A stretch of DNA of 64,000 bases from Sphingomonas sp. 3P27F8. GTDB lineage: Bacteria; Pseudomonadota; Alphaproteobacteria; Sphingomonadales; Sphingomonadaceae. The notes beneath the pieces were generated by a model. The model was not told where the DNA came from. It saw nothing but the letters and a program-made list of their open reading frames with translations, and made no database searches. The DNA lies in NCBI RefSeq assembly GCF_005502745.1, contig NZ_SCNL01000001.1, positions 62,001 through 126,000 on the forward strand, given 5' to 3'. The stretch's first letter is position 1, and each line of letters starts with the position of its first letter. Below are positions 52,001 to 60,278 of the stretch, one piece after another. Both the position numbers and the translations under genes were made by a program.

Positions 52001-52253
52001 GCGAGCGGGTCATCTCCAGCCCTGGAATGCCGGCCAGCGCGGTTTCGACCGGGAAGGTCACCTGCTTCTCCATGTCGACCGGGCCAAGGGTCGGCACAAA
52101 GGCGTTGATCTGGACCTGTCGGTTGGTGACGTCGGGCACCGCGTCGATCGGCAGCCTGGTGATCTGCCACGCGCCAAAGCCGACGACGAGCAGCGTGAGG
52201 AACGCGACCAACCAGCGGCCGCGCACCGAGAGGCCAAGGATGCGCGCGATCAT
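49014..52253 (-). CDS. czcA: CzcA-type heavy-metal RND efflux pump
   Basis: A 1079-aa HME-RND permease. Residues 1-30 form the first helix, followed by LPIDAVPDVTNRQVQINAF, the standard opening of CzcA/CusA proteins. Helix 4 carries GALDFGLIVDGAVIIVEN, the D-F-G-x-I-V-D-G-A-V signature of divalent-cation pumps (Zn, Co, Cd, Ni) rather than the copper/silver CusA form. It exports metal from periplasm and cytoplasm using the proton gradient. Its start overlaps the czcB stop (ATGA). Confidence 0.93.
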   Translation of the reverse strand: MIARILGLSVRGRWLVAFLTLLVVGFGAWQITRLPIDAVPDVTNRQVQINAFVPTLGPVDMEKQVTFPVETALAGIPGLEMTRSLTRNGFSQVTAVFEDSTSIYFARAQVTERLAQAKDSLPAGVQPQLAPLTTGLGEIFMYSVAFRHPDGKGVQANAGKPGWQPDGSYLTPEGERLTTELAKAAYLRTVQDWVIRPQMRTVIGVAGVDSNGGYVKQYVVEPKLSALAAYGLSVTELADALERANLSAGSNYVRRAGESFLVRADARLKSIADIEEAVVATRAGVPVRVRDVGDVVIGGAVRTGSGSRMGSEAVISTILMLTGENSRIVATRVADKLTEINRALPPDVIAESVYNRSKLVNATIATVEKNLVEGALLVIVILFLLLGNVRAALITAAVIPITMLMTAAGMNGLGVSGNLMSLGALDFGLIVDGAVIIVENTLRRLAERQHREGRLLTRLERLTETAEAAREMVKPTVYGQAIIFLVFVPLLTFQGVEGKTFAPMATTLMVALASAFVLSITFVPAMIALAITGKVSETEVKPIRWFKEKYAPLLAKAVAHPLPFVAGGAGVFLAAVLLFGALGEEFMPQLDEKDITVTNFRIPSASIDQSTQMQLRIEDALKSLPEVALVFSKNGNADLGTDPMPPNASDTYVIPRPEKEWPADVHSKADILKRIEAKMKPLIGNRTEIQQPIQMRFNELIAGVRSDVAVKLYGDDLDSMSQTAGRIAAVLRTIPGAADVQAEQTSGAPTFDIQVDRQAAGRYGLSVEEVANTVAAALGGREAGMLYEGDRRFNVVVRLPDAQRDDIETLGSLPVMLPSVNGAASRSIPLSEVARFRYTEGLNQISRENGKRMVVVQTNVRGRDLGGFVTEAQEKIEAMSLPSGMYTQWGGTFESLQSARMRLLIVVPLCFVLIFALLYMALGGAMPALIVFSAVPMALAGGVFALLLRGIPFSITAAVGFIALSGVAVLNGLVMMSAIRKRREDGAGDEDAIIGGAMERVRPVLMTALVASLGFVPMALATGTGAEVQRPLATVVIGGLITSTALTLLVLPAISALMFRFVGRRREGEHDRVDVPATP

Positions 52254-53401
52254 TCTGCCGACTCCTTGCCGAGTTCGGCCTTGAGCAGGAAGGCGTTGGA
52301 CGTCGCGATCGGCGTCCCGGCGGCGAGGCCGGAGGTCACTGCCACCAGACCGCCGCTGCGGCTGCCGATCTGCACCGCCTGCGCTCTGAACCCGCTGCGC
52401 GTGCGCACGAACACCACCGTCCGGTCGCCGATCGTCTGCACTGCATCCTGCGGCACCATCACGCCGCCGGTTGTCACGCTGCCGCTTGCGTAGATGCGTG
52501 CCTGGACGAGCTGCCCAGGTGCAATTCCGCTGGCGCCGCCGCTGGGGCTGACCACCACCGTCGCCTGCCGGGATTCCGGATCGACAACCCCGGTCGCGGA
52601 GCGCACCCGGCCTTCGATCGTCTGTCCGTCGATCGTGGTCAGTTCTACCCGATCGCCGGGCCGCACACGCGCGGCGTCGCCTGCGGGCACGCTGGCTTCG
52701 ATCTGGAGCCGGCGGGGATCGGCGACACGGAACAGTTCGGTCTCGGCCTGGACGAACGAGCCGAGACTTGCCGGTGCCGACGTGATCCGTCCCGATATCG
52801 AGCTGACGACCGCGACCGAGCGGCCATCGCCGGCAACGCGGGCCGCGCTCGCGGCCGCATTCGCCTGCCGCGCCTCGGCTTGCGCCACCGCGAGATTGGC
52901 CTCGGCGGTTTCATAGTCGGCGCGCGGCGATACCCCCTGCGCCAGCAGGGTCCGCTCGCGTGCGAGCTGGCGGCTTGCCAGCGTCACCCGCGCCGATGCG
53001 GTGCCGCGATCGGCGGCGATCGCCGAGGCATCGCGGCTTTCGACCAGCGCGATCGTCTCGCCCGCGCCGACCGTATCGCCGATCCGCTTGAAGATGCGGG
53101 TGACCGTACCCGGCGCTCGGGCGGTGAGCACAGCCTGCGCGTCGGGCGTCGCCTCTACGGTCGCGCTCGCAAGAATGAGGCCGGCGACGTTGCCGGCCGT
53201 GGCGGGCGCGACGCCGATGTCCGAGGTCTTGATACCGTCTGCCGAAATGGCGACGCTATCTTTGTCTCCCGGTGCTTCGGTCGCTGTCTCGACAACCGGT
53301 GCGGACGGTCCAGTCAGGCGCGCGATGCCGAAACCGGCAAGGGCGGCGAGAACAAGGCCAAGCGCGGCGCCGGCATAGAGCTTGTTTCGGTCGGGGGTCA
53401 T
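52250..53401 (-). CDS. czcB: CzcB-type periplasmic adaptor
   Basis: A 383-aa membrane-fusion protein with an N-terminal membrane anchor (AGAALGLVLAALAGFGIARL), barrel-sandwich halves (RAPGTVTRIFKRIGDTVGAG and SSISGRITSAPASLGSFVQA) around a long alpha hairpin, and a C-terminal domain with VMVPQDAVQTIGDRTVVFV. It connects CzcA to CzcC. No N-terminal His-rich metal-binding extension is visible. ATGA overlaps on both sides show tight coupling. Confidence 0.92.
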   Translation of the reverse strand: MTPDRNKLYAGAALGLVLAALAGFGIARLTGPSAPVVETATEAPGDKDSVAISADGIKTSDIGVAPATAGNVAGLILASATVEATPDAQAVLTARAPGTVTRIFKRIGDTVGAGETIALVESRDASAIAADRGTASARVTLASRQLARERTLLAQGVSPRADYETAEANLAVAQAEARQANAAASAARVAGDGRSVAVVSSISGRITSAPASLGSFVQAETELFRVADPRRLQIEASVPAGDAARVRPGDRVELTTIDGQTIEGRVRSATGVVDPESRQATVVVSPSGGASGIAPGQLVQARIYASGSVTTGGVMVPQDAVQTIGDRTVVFVRTRSGFRAQAVQIGSRSGGLVAVTSGLAAGTPIATSNAFLLKAELGKESAE

Positions 53402-54693
53402 TGGATCGGATCTCCGAAAATCGTGCGGCCCTGCAAGTGGGCCAGTTGCGCGCGCGCCTCGAACCGGGCGGTGCGCGCATCGAGAACGATGCCGCGTGCG
53501 GCGCCAAGGCCGTGACGGGCAGCGAGCAGTTCAACGAGCGGCGATTTTCCCGCCTCATAGGCGATGCGGGCGAGGCGATAGGTCTCGTCGGCGGTTGCCT
53601 GCGCCGTCTCGGCTGCCGAGACGCGGGCATCTGCGGCGGCAAGCTGCGCCTGCACGGCCTGGGCTTCGGCCTGGGCATCATAGCGGGCCATCGCCAGGCG
53701 GGCTTCGGCCGCCTGCACGTCGGCCTGCGAGGCGGCGATATTGCCGCGATTCCGATCGAAAATATGGAGCGGGATCGACACGCCGCCAACGAGCGCAGTG
53801 GAGTTTTCATAGTCGAGCCGACGCACGCCGATATTGGCGGTGATATCGGGGATGGTCCGTTTGCGCTCGGCGGTGAGACGGCGGTCGGCCGCCTCGCGTT
53901 CCGCCCGTGCCGCGAGATAGGCGGAACTGGCCAGCGGATCGACCGGCCCAATGGCCGGAGCCGTGACGGGCCGATCGAGCAGCGATTCCGAGAGACTGGT
54001 GAACGGCTGGTCGACCCCGGCGAGCGCGGAAAGCCGGGCGAAGGCAGCGATGCGATTGGCCTTGGCGAGTTCGAGTTCGGCGTTGACCGCATTCAGCGAC
54101 GATTCCGCCTGGAGTGCCCGCAACCGGGCTTCCTTGCCTGCGCCGACCAATGCGCGTGCGGCGCGCAGGTCGTTCTGCGCTTCCTCGACCTCGTCTTCCG
54201 CCAACGCAATCCGTCGGTCGGCAATCTCGGCGGCGGCATAGGCACGGGCCAGATCATAGGCATAGGCGATCCGGGCGTCGCGGTCGCGGGCTCGCGCCGC
54301 GACGACCCCGGCCTCGCCCGCGGCGATCCGCGCCGAGCGTTTGCCGCCGATCTCGATCGGCTGGCTATATTGCAGCGTCGTCTCGGCCCGGTCGAACCCC
54401 CGATAGGGTGAGGAGCCGGCGATATTCTCCGTGAGTATGCTCACGCTCGGATTGGGCCGCGACCGGGTCTGCTGCGACAAGCCCTCCGCACGCCGGAGTT
54501 CGGCTTCGCTCAGCTCGAGGCGCGGCGCGTCCGCGCTTTGCTGGAGCAGCGTCGCATAAGGTGGCGCTGCCTGCGCGCGCGCGGGCGCGCCACTTTCCTG
54601 TGCGCGTGCGGTCGCGCACAGGGCCACGACGCAGGTCGCGGCCATCATGCCGGACACCGCGCGACGCGGCAGCCGGCCCATAAAGGCTTTCAT
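53398..54693 (-). CDS. czcC: CzcC-type outer-membrane efflux protein
   Basis: A 431-aa outer-membrane factor with a signal peptide (SGMMAATCVVALCATARA), two OEP repeats and the typical YSQPIEIGGKRSARI early in the mature protein and VGGVSIPLHIFDRNRGNI in the second half. AAGGGGACAAG precedes the ATG. It is the first structural gene of the czcCBA operon, 53 bp after the small His-rich gene. Confidence 0.92.
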   Translation of the reverse strand: MKAFMGRLPRRAVSGMMAATCVVALCATARAQESGAPARAQAAPPYATLLQQSADAPRLELSEAELRRAEGLSQQTRSRPNPSVSILTENIAGSSPYRGFDRAETTLQYSQPIEIGGKRSARIAAGEAGVVAARARDRDARIAYAYDLARAYAAAEIADRRIALAEDEVEEAQNDLRAARALVGAGKEARLRALQAESSLNAVNAELELAKANRIAAFARLSALAGVDQPFTSLSESLLDRPVTAPAIGPVDPLASSAYLAARAEREAADRRLTAERKRTIPDITANIGVRRLDYENSTALVGGVSIPLHIFDRNRGNIAASQADVQAAEARLAMARYDAQAEAQAVQAQLAAADARVSAAETAQATADETYRLARIAYEAGKSPLVELLAARHGLGAARGIVLDARTARFEARAQLAHLQGRTIFGDPIQ

Positions 54694-54746
54694 GTTCTTG
54701 TCCCCTTGAAGGCTGCAATGGCGACGCGCCGGTCCAGCGCGTGCGG

Positions 54747-55073
54747 TCAGCCTCGGGGGGGACGGAGAATCGACACAGGGGCGATGGAGCGCGAGCCCTC
54801 GGTCGTGCCGAGGGTCCAGCTCGCAAGAGCCGGTGCCAATGCGCCCGTCACCACCGGCGGTGCCGGCACAACGATGGTCTGGAGTACGACATGGGCGGCC
54901 ATGTGCATGAGGTCGGCCTGATCGGGCTGCTGGCCGGGGGCACGATCATGATGGTCGGTCTCGAGACTGACGACATGGTCCCCGTCATGAACATGCGGCA
55001 TCGCGTCGTGCCAGTTGGCGAGCGCCAGCATTCCGAACAGCGCCAGAATCGCCAATAGCGCCGAAAAGCGCAT
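54747..55073 (-). CDS. Small His-rich exported protein upstream of czcC (CzcI-like)
   Basis: A 108-aa protein with an N-terminal signal or membrane segment (MRFSALLAILALFGMLALAN), then a His/Asp-rich stretch (WHDAMPHVHDGDHVV, LETDHHDRAPG, DLMHMAAHVV) and a C-terminus IAPVSILRPPRG. Small His-rich periplasmic proteins with an R-P-P-R-like end commonly precede czcCBA (CzcI and relatives) and may buffer or sense metal. Direct adjacency to czcC supports this. Confidence 0.65.
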   Translation of the reverse strand: MRFSALLAILALFGMLALANWHDAMPHVHDGDHVVSLETDHHDRAPGQQPDQADLMHMAAHVVLQTIVVPAPPVVTGALAPALASWTLGTTEGSRSIAPVSILRPPRG

Positions 55074-55203
55074 GTGAATGCCCCCCGGCGCGGGAAGGCG
55101 CGATCTGGCCGGCGATGCCGTCATGCCGGCGAACCTATCGCGCCTGGTGCAGATCGACAAGCATATCGCTGATGCGGTGCAGCAAATGTGAAAATGTCCG
55201 CCA

Positions 55204-56541
55204 TCACTGCCGGGGCCAGTGATGATGAAGATCGTCGATGACGAAGGCGTGCGGCTGCGCAGCGCGATGATGTTCACGCAGATGCGGATGGTCGGGCGAC
55301 AGGTCGGCATGATCATGCTCGACCGCATCGGGATCGCCCTGCGGCCAGACCCAAAGCGCGCCGATCGTACCGATCAGGGCAATCGCCGCCATGGCACCTA
55401 ACGCCGCTGCCTGGCCCGCTCCCGCGCCGAGCTGTCCGACCAGCGGATAGCAAATCAGCCAGCAGCAGTGGCTGAGCGCAAATTGCGCGGCGAACAGGGC
55501 GGGCCGGTCATCGGCATTGGCCGAGCGCTTGAGCAGCCGGCCAGAGGGGGTCACGCTCATCGAATAGGCGATGCCGAGCACGAACCAGCCCGCCAGGATG
55601 ACATGCCAGTAGCCGGTACCCTGGCCGAGGCTTGCGGTCAGCACTGCGAGCAGGCCCAGGCCGATCGTCATCGCCGCAGCCGCGCCGATCATGATCGTGC
55701 GGTCGGCAACCCGGTCGAGGATCCGCGGCAGGGTCAGGGCGGCAAGGATCGAACCGCCGCCGAACGCCGCCAGCGTGAACGCGACATCGCGCTGCGACAG
55801 GCCGAGATTGCCGCGCACGATCACGACCGTGTTGACGATCACCATCGAACTCGCCGCGGCGGATGCAAGCGTCAGCGCGAGCAGTCCGCGTAGGCGCGGC
55901 GTCTTCAAGTAGATGCGCGTGCCCCGCGTGGTCTTGGCATAGATGCCGCCCTCGCGCGGCGCTGATGCCGCCGCCTTCGGCAGCACGGTCGAGACGACCA
56001 GCGCGGCCGAGCAGAGGAAGCCGATCGCGGTTCCCGAGAACAGCCAATGGAAGTTGATGACCGTCAGCAGTCCGGCGGCCAGGATAGGGCTGGTCAGGCT
56101 TTCCATGTCGTAAGCGAGCCGCGAGAGCGACAGCGCACGGGTATAGTCGCGCTCCTCCGGAAGCACGTCGGGAATGGTCGCCTGAAAGGTCGGGGTGAAC
56201 GCGGCCGAGGCCGATTGCAGGACGAAGATCAGGACATAGACTTGCCAGACCTGATCGACGAACGGCAGGCAGATTGCGACGCCCGCGCGTATCAGGTCCA
56301 TACTGACGAGGAAGGCGCGGCGCGGCAGCCTGTCGGCAAAGGCGCCGACCACGGGCGCGACGCCGATATAGGCCACCATCTTGATCGCAAGCGCAGTCCC
56401 GAGCACCGCACCCGCGCTGCCGCCGGCGATGTCATAGGCGAGCAGGCCGAGCGCCACCGTCGCAAGCCCCGTGCCGACGAGCGCGATGACCTGTGCCAGA
56501 AACAGGTGGCGATAGGTCCGGTTGGCAAGAACGGAGAGCAT
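55204..56541 (-). CDS. MFS metal exporter, NreB-like, with His-rich tail
   Basis: A 445-aa major-facilitator protein with twelve predicted helices. It opens LSVLANRTYRHLFLAQVIAL and has loop 2-3 as ADRLPRRAFLVS. The C-terminal ~40 residues are His-rich (EHDHADLSPDHPHLREHH, then DDLHHHWPRQ), the hallmark of NreB-type nickel exporters. It is divergent from an RcnR/CsoR-type repressor gene with two strong palindromes between them, so nickel or cobalt induction is likely. Confidence 0.85.
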   Translation of the reverse strand: MLSVLANRTYRHLFLAQVIALVGTGLATVALGLLAYDIAGGSAGAVLGTALAIKMVAYIGVAPVVGAFADRLPRRAFLVSMDLIRAGVAICLPFVDQVWQVYVLIFVLQSASAAFTPTFQATIPDVLPEERDYTRALSLSRLAYDMESLTSPILAAGLLTVINFHWLFSGTAIGFLCSAALVVSTVLPKAAASAPREGGIYAKTTRGTRIYLKTPRLRGLLALTLASAAASSMVIVNTVVIVRGNLGLSQRDVAFTLAAFGGGSILAALTLPRILDRVADRTIMIGAAAAMTIGLGLLAVLTASLGQGTGYWHVILAGWFVLGIAYSMSVTPSGRLLKRSANADDRPALFAAQFALSHCCWLICYPLVGQLGAGAGQAAALGAMAAIALIGTIGALWVWPQGDPDAVEHDHADLSPDHPHLREHHRAAQPHAFVIDDLHHHWPRQ

Positions 56542-56571
56542 TTTTGCGAGATGTCCCGATTGACCCCAATC

Positions 56572-56589
56572 TATCCCCCTGGGGGGATA
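56572..56589. promoter_or_regulatory. Metal-repressor operator 1, TATCCCCC-TG-GGGGGATA
   Basis: Perfect 8-bp arms with G/C runs flanked by AT, the form of RcnR/CsoR-family operators. It lies 30 bp upstream of the NreB-like start and near the expected promoter. Confidence 0.8.
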
Positions 56590-56604
56590 TAGGCTCGCTT
56601 GAGC

Positions 56605-56623
56605 TATCCTCCCGGGGAGGATA
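56605..56623. promoter_or_regulatory. Metal-repressor operator 2, TATCCTCCC-G-GGGAGGATA
   Basis: Perfect 9-bp arms around one central base, 38 bp upstream of the repressor ATG. It differs from operator 1 in its core but has the same outline, so each may control one of the two divergent genes. Confidence 0.8.
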
Positions 56624-56660
56624 AGTAAACCCGAGGCGAACGGCTGGCGGGATATGCGCG

Positions 56661-56930
56661 ATGACGGACCACAGGCACGACAGTCACCCCGCGATCGTCA
56701 AGCGGCTCAATCGTGCGGGCGGCCATCTGCGCAGCATCGTCGAGATGATCGAGGGCGGACGGCCCTGCATCGACATCGCCCAGCAGCTCCACGCGGTCGA
56801 GAAGGCGATCACCAACGCGAAGAAGGCGCTGATCAACGACCATATCGACCACTGCCTCGCTCATGCGGAACAGACCGAAGGGGTCGGTTCGGCAGTCGAG
56901 GAGTTCCGGACGATCTCCAAATATTTGTAG
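56661..56930 (+). CDS. RcnR/CsoR-family metal-sensing repressor (DmeR-like)
   Basis: An 89-aa all-helical repressor: IVKRLNRAGGHLRSIVEMIE, then the metal-site Cys in GRPCIDIAQQLHAVEKAI, and NDHIDHCLAHAEQ with His and a further Cys. The His-rich start (TDHRHDSHP) and the Cys/His pattern fit the Ni/Co sensors RcnR and DmeR better than copper CsoR. It would release the two palindromes at 56572-56623 on binding metal. Divergent from the NreB-like exporter. Confidence 0.9.
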   Translation: MTDHRHDSHPAIVKRLNRAGGHLRSIVEMIEGGRPCIDIAQQLHAVEKAITNAKKALINDHIDHCLAHAEQTEGVGSAVEEFRTISKYL

Positions 56931-56958
56931 CAATAACAACAGTAGCGCGAACACACGG

Positions 56959-56988
56959 TTGACAGACTCGGTCACACAGGCATTAGAT
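56959..56988 (+). promoter_or_regulatory. Candidate promoter of the chromate genes
   Basis: A consensus -35 TTGACA (56959-56964) is followed after 17 bp by ATTAGAT (56982-56988), a weak -10. It points towards the rhodanese-ChrB gene. Confidence 0.4.
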
Positions 56989-56994
56989 CGGCGC

Positions 56995-57018
56995 CATGGG
57001 GATCGCGATCACCCCATG
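56995..57018. promoter_or_regulatory. Palindrome CATGGGG-N10-CCCCATG before the chromate genes
   Basis: Perfect 7-bp arms enclose a further ATCGCGAT palindrome. It lies immediately after the candidate -10 and 48 bp before the rhodanese-ChrB ATG, so it is a plausible repressor operator. Confidence 0.55.
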
Positions 57019-57065
57019 AGGCGACATGCTGAAGTATCGCGTCCTGCTTTCATCGAGGACGCCGC

Positions 57066-57917
57066 ATGCCTGCTCTCAACACGATTCCCATCGACAAGCT
57101 TGTTCGTCTCGTTGGCACCGCCAAGGGGCCGGCGATCATCGACGTCCGGACGGACGAGGATTTTACCGCCGACGCCCGGCTGATCCCGGGCGCGGTCCGC
57201 CGGCCATGGGCCGAGGTCGCCAACTGGGCGACAGACTATCGCGGCAAGGATGTGGTCGTCGTCTGCCGCGAGGGTCACAAGCTCAGGCAGGGCGCGGCCG
57301 CATGGCTGCGCCAGGCCGGGGCCGACGCGGAGGCGCTGGATGGCGGTGTCCACGCCTGGATCCAGGCGGGCCATCCCATGGTGCCGGAAGCGGCCTTGCC
57401 GGCGCGCGATGCACAGGGCCGGACGGTGTGGGTCACCCGCGCGCGGCCCAAGGTCGATCGTATCGCGTGCCCCTGGCTGATCCGGCGCTTCGTCGATCCG
57501 AACGCCGTCTTCCTGTTCGTCGCGCCAGCCGAGGTCGCGGGCGTCGCCGAGCGGTTTGGCGCCACGCCGTTCGATGTGGAGGGTGACGGCGTCACCTGGA
57601 GCCATGATGGCGAGCGCTGCACCTTCGACGTGATGGTGGACGGCTTCGGCCTGGGTGGGCTCAAGCCGCTCACCCATCTCGCGCTGATCGTCCGCGGCGC
57701 CGATACGGCGCGGCCCGATCTTGTGCCAGAGGCGGCGGGGCTCGTTGCGCTGTCGCTCGGCCTGTCCCGCATATTCGCCGACGATCTCGAGCAGCTCGAC
57801 GCCGGCATGCTCGTCTACGATGCGCTGTATCGCTGGTGCCGCGATGCGACCGGCGAGACGCACGACTGGGGGTCGCACCAGCCCAAGGGCGCACGCGCCA
57901 AGCCGGTGCCGGCATGA
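57066..57917 (+). CDS. chrB: Rhodanese-ChrB fusion, chromate resistance protein
   Basis: A 283-aa two-domain protein. Residues ~8-105 form a rhodanese domain (GPAIIDVRTDEDFTADARLI; active-site loop VVCREGHKLRQG with Cys near 66). Residues ~115-275 match the ChrB C-terminal domain (VTRARPKVDRIACPWLIRRF, FVDPNAVFLFVAPAEV, TFDVMVDGFGLG). ChrB proteins sense chromate and regulate chrA, and the rhodanese part may deal with sulfur or selenium oxyanions. The stop overlaps the chrA start (ATGA). Confidence 0.88.
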   Translation: MPALNTIPIDKLVRLVGTAKGPAIIDVRTDEDFTADARLIPGAVRRPWAEVANWATDYRGKDVVVVCREGHKLRQGAAAWLRQAGADAEALDGGVHAWIQAGHPMVPEAALPARDAQGRTVWVTRARPKVDRIACPWLIRRFVDPNAVFLFVAPAEVAGVAERFGATPFDVEGDGVTWSHDGERCTFDVMVDGFGLGGLKPLTHLALIVRGADTARPDLVPEAAGLVALSLGLSRIFADDLEQLDAGMLVYDALYRWCRDATGETHDWGSHQPKGARAKPVPA

Positions 57918-59323
57918 GCACGGCCCCGATCGACATAGCAGTCGCGTCTACGTCGACCGCCGTTGCCCCGGTATCGCTTGGACAAGCCTTCTGGGTCTGG
58001 CTCAGGATCGCTGCCCTGTCGTTTGGCGGGCCCGCCGGCCAGATCGCGGTGATGCACCGCATCCTCGTCGACGAGAAGCGCTGGATCGGCGAGCACCGGT
58101 TCCTCCACGCGCTCAACTATTGCATGCTCCTGCCAGGACCCGAGGCGCAGCAACTCGCCACCTATATCGGCTGGCTGATGCACAAGACCCGTGGGGGCAT
58201 CGTCGCAGGTGCCCTGTTTGTCCTGCCCGGAGCGATCTCGATCATGGCGCTGAGCTGGATCTATGCCCTCTATGGACGGGTAGGAATCGTCTCGGCGCTA
58301 TTCTTCGGGCTGAAGTGCGCGGTGCTCGCGGTCGTCTTGCAGGCGGTCGTGCGGATCGGCAGCCGGGCGCTCAAGAACACCATCATGCGCGGCTTGGCGG
58401 CGGCAGCGTTCGTGCTCATCTTCTTCCTCAGCGCGCCGTTCCCCATCATCGTGCTTGGCGCCGGGCTGATCGGCTACTTCGGTGGCCGCGCCGGCATCCC
58501 GGCCTTCCAGGTCGGCGGCGGGCACGGGGCGGCCAAGGGCGCCATCGTCGAGGATGCCGACACGCTGCTCGGCGAGGAACTGCCCGCGCATGCCAATCCC
58601 ACCATCGGCCAGTCGTTGCGCCAAGCCGCGGTGTGGCTGACGCTCTGGCTCACCCCCGTCGCTGCGCTGCTGCTGATAGCAGGGCAAGGCAGCGTCTTCA
58701 CCCAGATCGCGACCTTCTTCTCGACGATGGCGGTTGTGACGTTCGGCGGTGCCTATGCGGTGCTCGCCTATGTCGCGCAGCAGGCAGTCGAGAACTATCA
58801 CTGGCTTCAGCCAAAGGAGATGCTCGACGGGCTCGGCATGGCCGAGACCACGCCCGGGCCGCTGATCATGGTGCTGCAGTTCGTCGGCTTCATGGGCGCC
58901 TATCGCCATCCGGGCATGCTTTCGCCGCTGCTTGCGGGAACGCTGGGCGGACTGCTCGCCACCTGGGTGACGTTCATCCCCTGTTTCCTGTGGATCTTCC
59001 TCGGCGCGCCGTTCATCGAGCGGATGCGCGGCAACAAGGCGCTGTCGGGCGCGCTGTCGGCGATCACGGCCGCCGTCGTCGGCGTCGTGCTCAACCTCGC
59101 CATCTGGTTCGCGATCCATACGATCTTTCGCGTAGTGCAGCCTCTGAAGTGGGGTCCTATCCACTTCGACATGCCCGTTCCCGGCAGCATCGATCTTTGG
59201 GCGCTCGCCATCTCGATCGCTGCGGTCGTCGCCATGTTCCGCTTGAAGGTCGGAATATTCATGACGCTTGGGGGAGCCTCGGCAGCGGGCATCGGCCTCT
59301 ACGTGGCGGGTATTTTGAGCTGA
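57914..59323 (+). CDS. chrA: ChrA chromate efflux transporter (long-chain)
   Basis: A 469-aa CHR-family membrane protein with two homologous halves. The first half starts FWVWLRIAALSFGGPAGQIA and contains LNYCMLLPGPEAQQLATYIG. The second has FFSTMAVVTFGGAYAVLAYV and DGLGMAETTPGPLIMVLQFV. These F-G-G-P and P-G-P motifs are the CHR hallmarks. It exports chromate using the proton motive force. The ATG at 57914 is chosen for its ATGA coupling with the rhodanese-ChrB gene. Confidence 0.94.
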   Translation: MSTAPIDIAVASTSTAVAPVSLGQAFWVWLRIAALSFGGPAGQIAVMHRILVDEKRWIGEHRFLHALNYCMLLPGPEAQQLATYIGWLMHKTRGGIVAGALFVLPGAISIMALSWIYALYGRVGIVSALFFGLKCAVLAVVLQAVVRIGSRALKNTIMRGLAAAAFVLIFFLSAPFPIIVLGAGLIGYFGGRAGIPAFQVGGGHGAAKGAIVEDADTLLGEELPAHANPTIGQSLRQAAVWLTLWLTPVAALLLIAGQGSVFTQIATFFSTMAVVTFGGAYAVLAYVAQQAVENYHWLQPKEMLDGLGMAETTPGPLIMVLQFVGFMGAYRHPGMLSPLLAGTLGGLLATWVTFIPCFLWIFLGAPFIERMRGNKALSGALSAITAAVVGVVLNLAIWFAIHTIFRVVQPLKWGPIHFDMPVPGSIDLWALAISIAAVVAMFRLKVGIFMTLGGASAAGIGLYVAGILS

Positions 59324-59349
59324 AATCGATTGAATGAAGGAGTAGACTC

Positions 59350-60249
59350 ATGCGCATCTTATCGTCTTTGCTTGCCCTTGCCGCGCTGTCGCAAATCGCA
59401 GGAGCGGCCCACGCGAGCGAACCTTGGGAAGATGCGGTCGCGGTCGCGCTGGGCAAGCCCGGAACCGAGATGCCAGGCGGCGTTTATCGTGTCGGTTTTC
59501 CAAGGACCGACCTGAAGGTCGTGCTCGATGGCATCACCGTGAAACCCACTCTCGCGCTGGGATCATGGGTCGCGTTCATGCGACACGGAAATGAGGTGAT
59601 GGTCATGGGTGACCTTGTCCTGACCGATGACGAGGTGAACCCGGTCATGAAGCGCCTCCTGGAAGGCGGCTTGACCATCACGGCCCTGCACAATCACCTG
59701 CTGCGCGCGACGCCCCACACCATGTACATGCACGTTGGCGGCACGGGCGACGGCGCGAAACTCGCTGCCGCGTTGCATGCCGCCCTTGCCTTGAGCCACA
59801 CGCCGTTTCCGAGCCCGTCGACGGCAACCGCAGCACCCGCCACACCCGCGCCCGCGCTCGAAATCGATACGGCCGCCCTCGACCAGACACTCGGGCACAA
59901 AGGCAAGGTCAACAACGGCGTCTACGCCTTCAGCATTCCTCGCGCGGTAACCCCAAGTGCCGGCGGCATGACCATTCCCGAAGCCATGGGGTCTGCGATT
60001 GCCATCAACTTTCAGCCAACCGGCGGCGGAAAGGCAGCAATCGCTGGCGACCTGGTCCTGACTGCCGACGAGGTCAACCCGGTTCTACGGAGTCTCCGCT
60101 CCAACGGAATCGAGGTCACAGCATTGCACAACCACATGCTAGACGACGAACCCAGGCTCTTCTTCATGCATTTCTGGGCCAATGACGATGCCATCAAGCT
60201 TGCCCGTGGCCTCGCGGATGCCCTTCGGCATGTGAAATTGACGAATTGA
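59350..60249 (+). CDS. Exported protein with tandem DUF1259 domains
   Basis: A 299-aa secreted protein with a signal peptide (MRILSSLLALAALSQIAGAA). Two homologous DUF1259 units, about 30-150 and 175-297, share the pattern VMGDLVLTDDEVNPVMKRL / IAGDLVLTADEVNPVLRSLR and TALHNHLLRATPH / TALHNHMLDDEPR. The paired H-N-H motifs could bind metal. The family is unknown in function but often accompanies chrA, as here, 26 bp downstream of chrA. Confidence 0.88.
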   Translation: MRILSSLLALAALSQIAGAAHASEPWEDAVAVALGKPGTEMPGGVYRVGFPRTDLKVVLDGITVKPTLALGSWVAFMRHGNEVMVMGDLVLTDDEVNPVMKRLLEGGLTITALHNHLLRATPHTMYMHVGGTGDGAKLAAALHAALALSHTPFPSPSTATAAPATPAPALEIDTAALDQTLGHKGKVNNGVYAFSIPRAVTPSAGGMTIPEAMGSAIAINFQPTGGGKAAIAGDLVLTADEVNPVLRSLRSNGIEVTALHNHMLDDEPRLFFMHFWANDDAIKLARGLADALRHVKLTN

Positions 60250-60278
60250 ATCGGAGCGCCGAACGGCGGGACAGCTCG

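Noticed and set aside
50181..52493. A 770-codon plus-strand frame across czcA
   Set aside because: Antisense shadow of a clear CzcA gene, His/Asp/Arg-rich without recognisable domains.
57721..59337. A 538-codon plus-strand frame overlapping chrA
   Set aside because: It is Arg-rich, in another frame of the well-supported ChrA gene.
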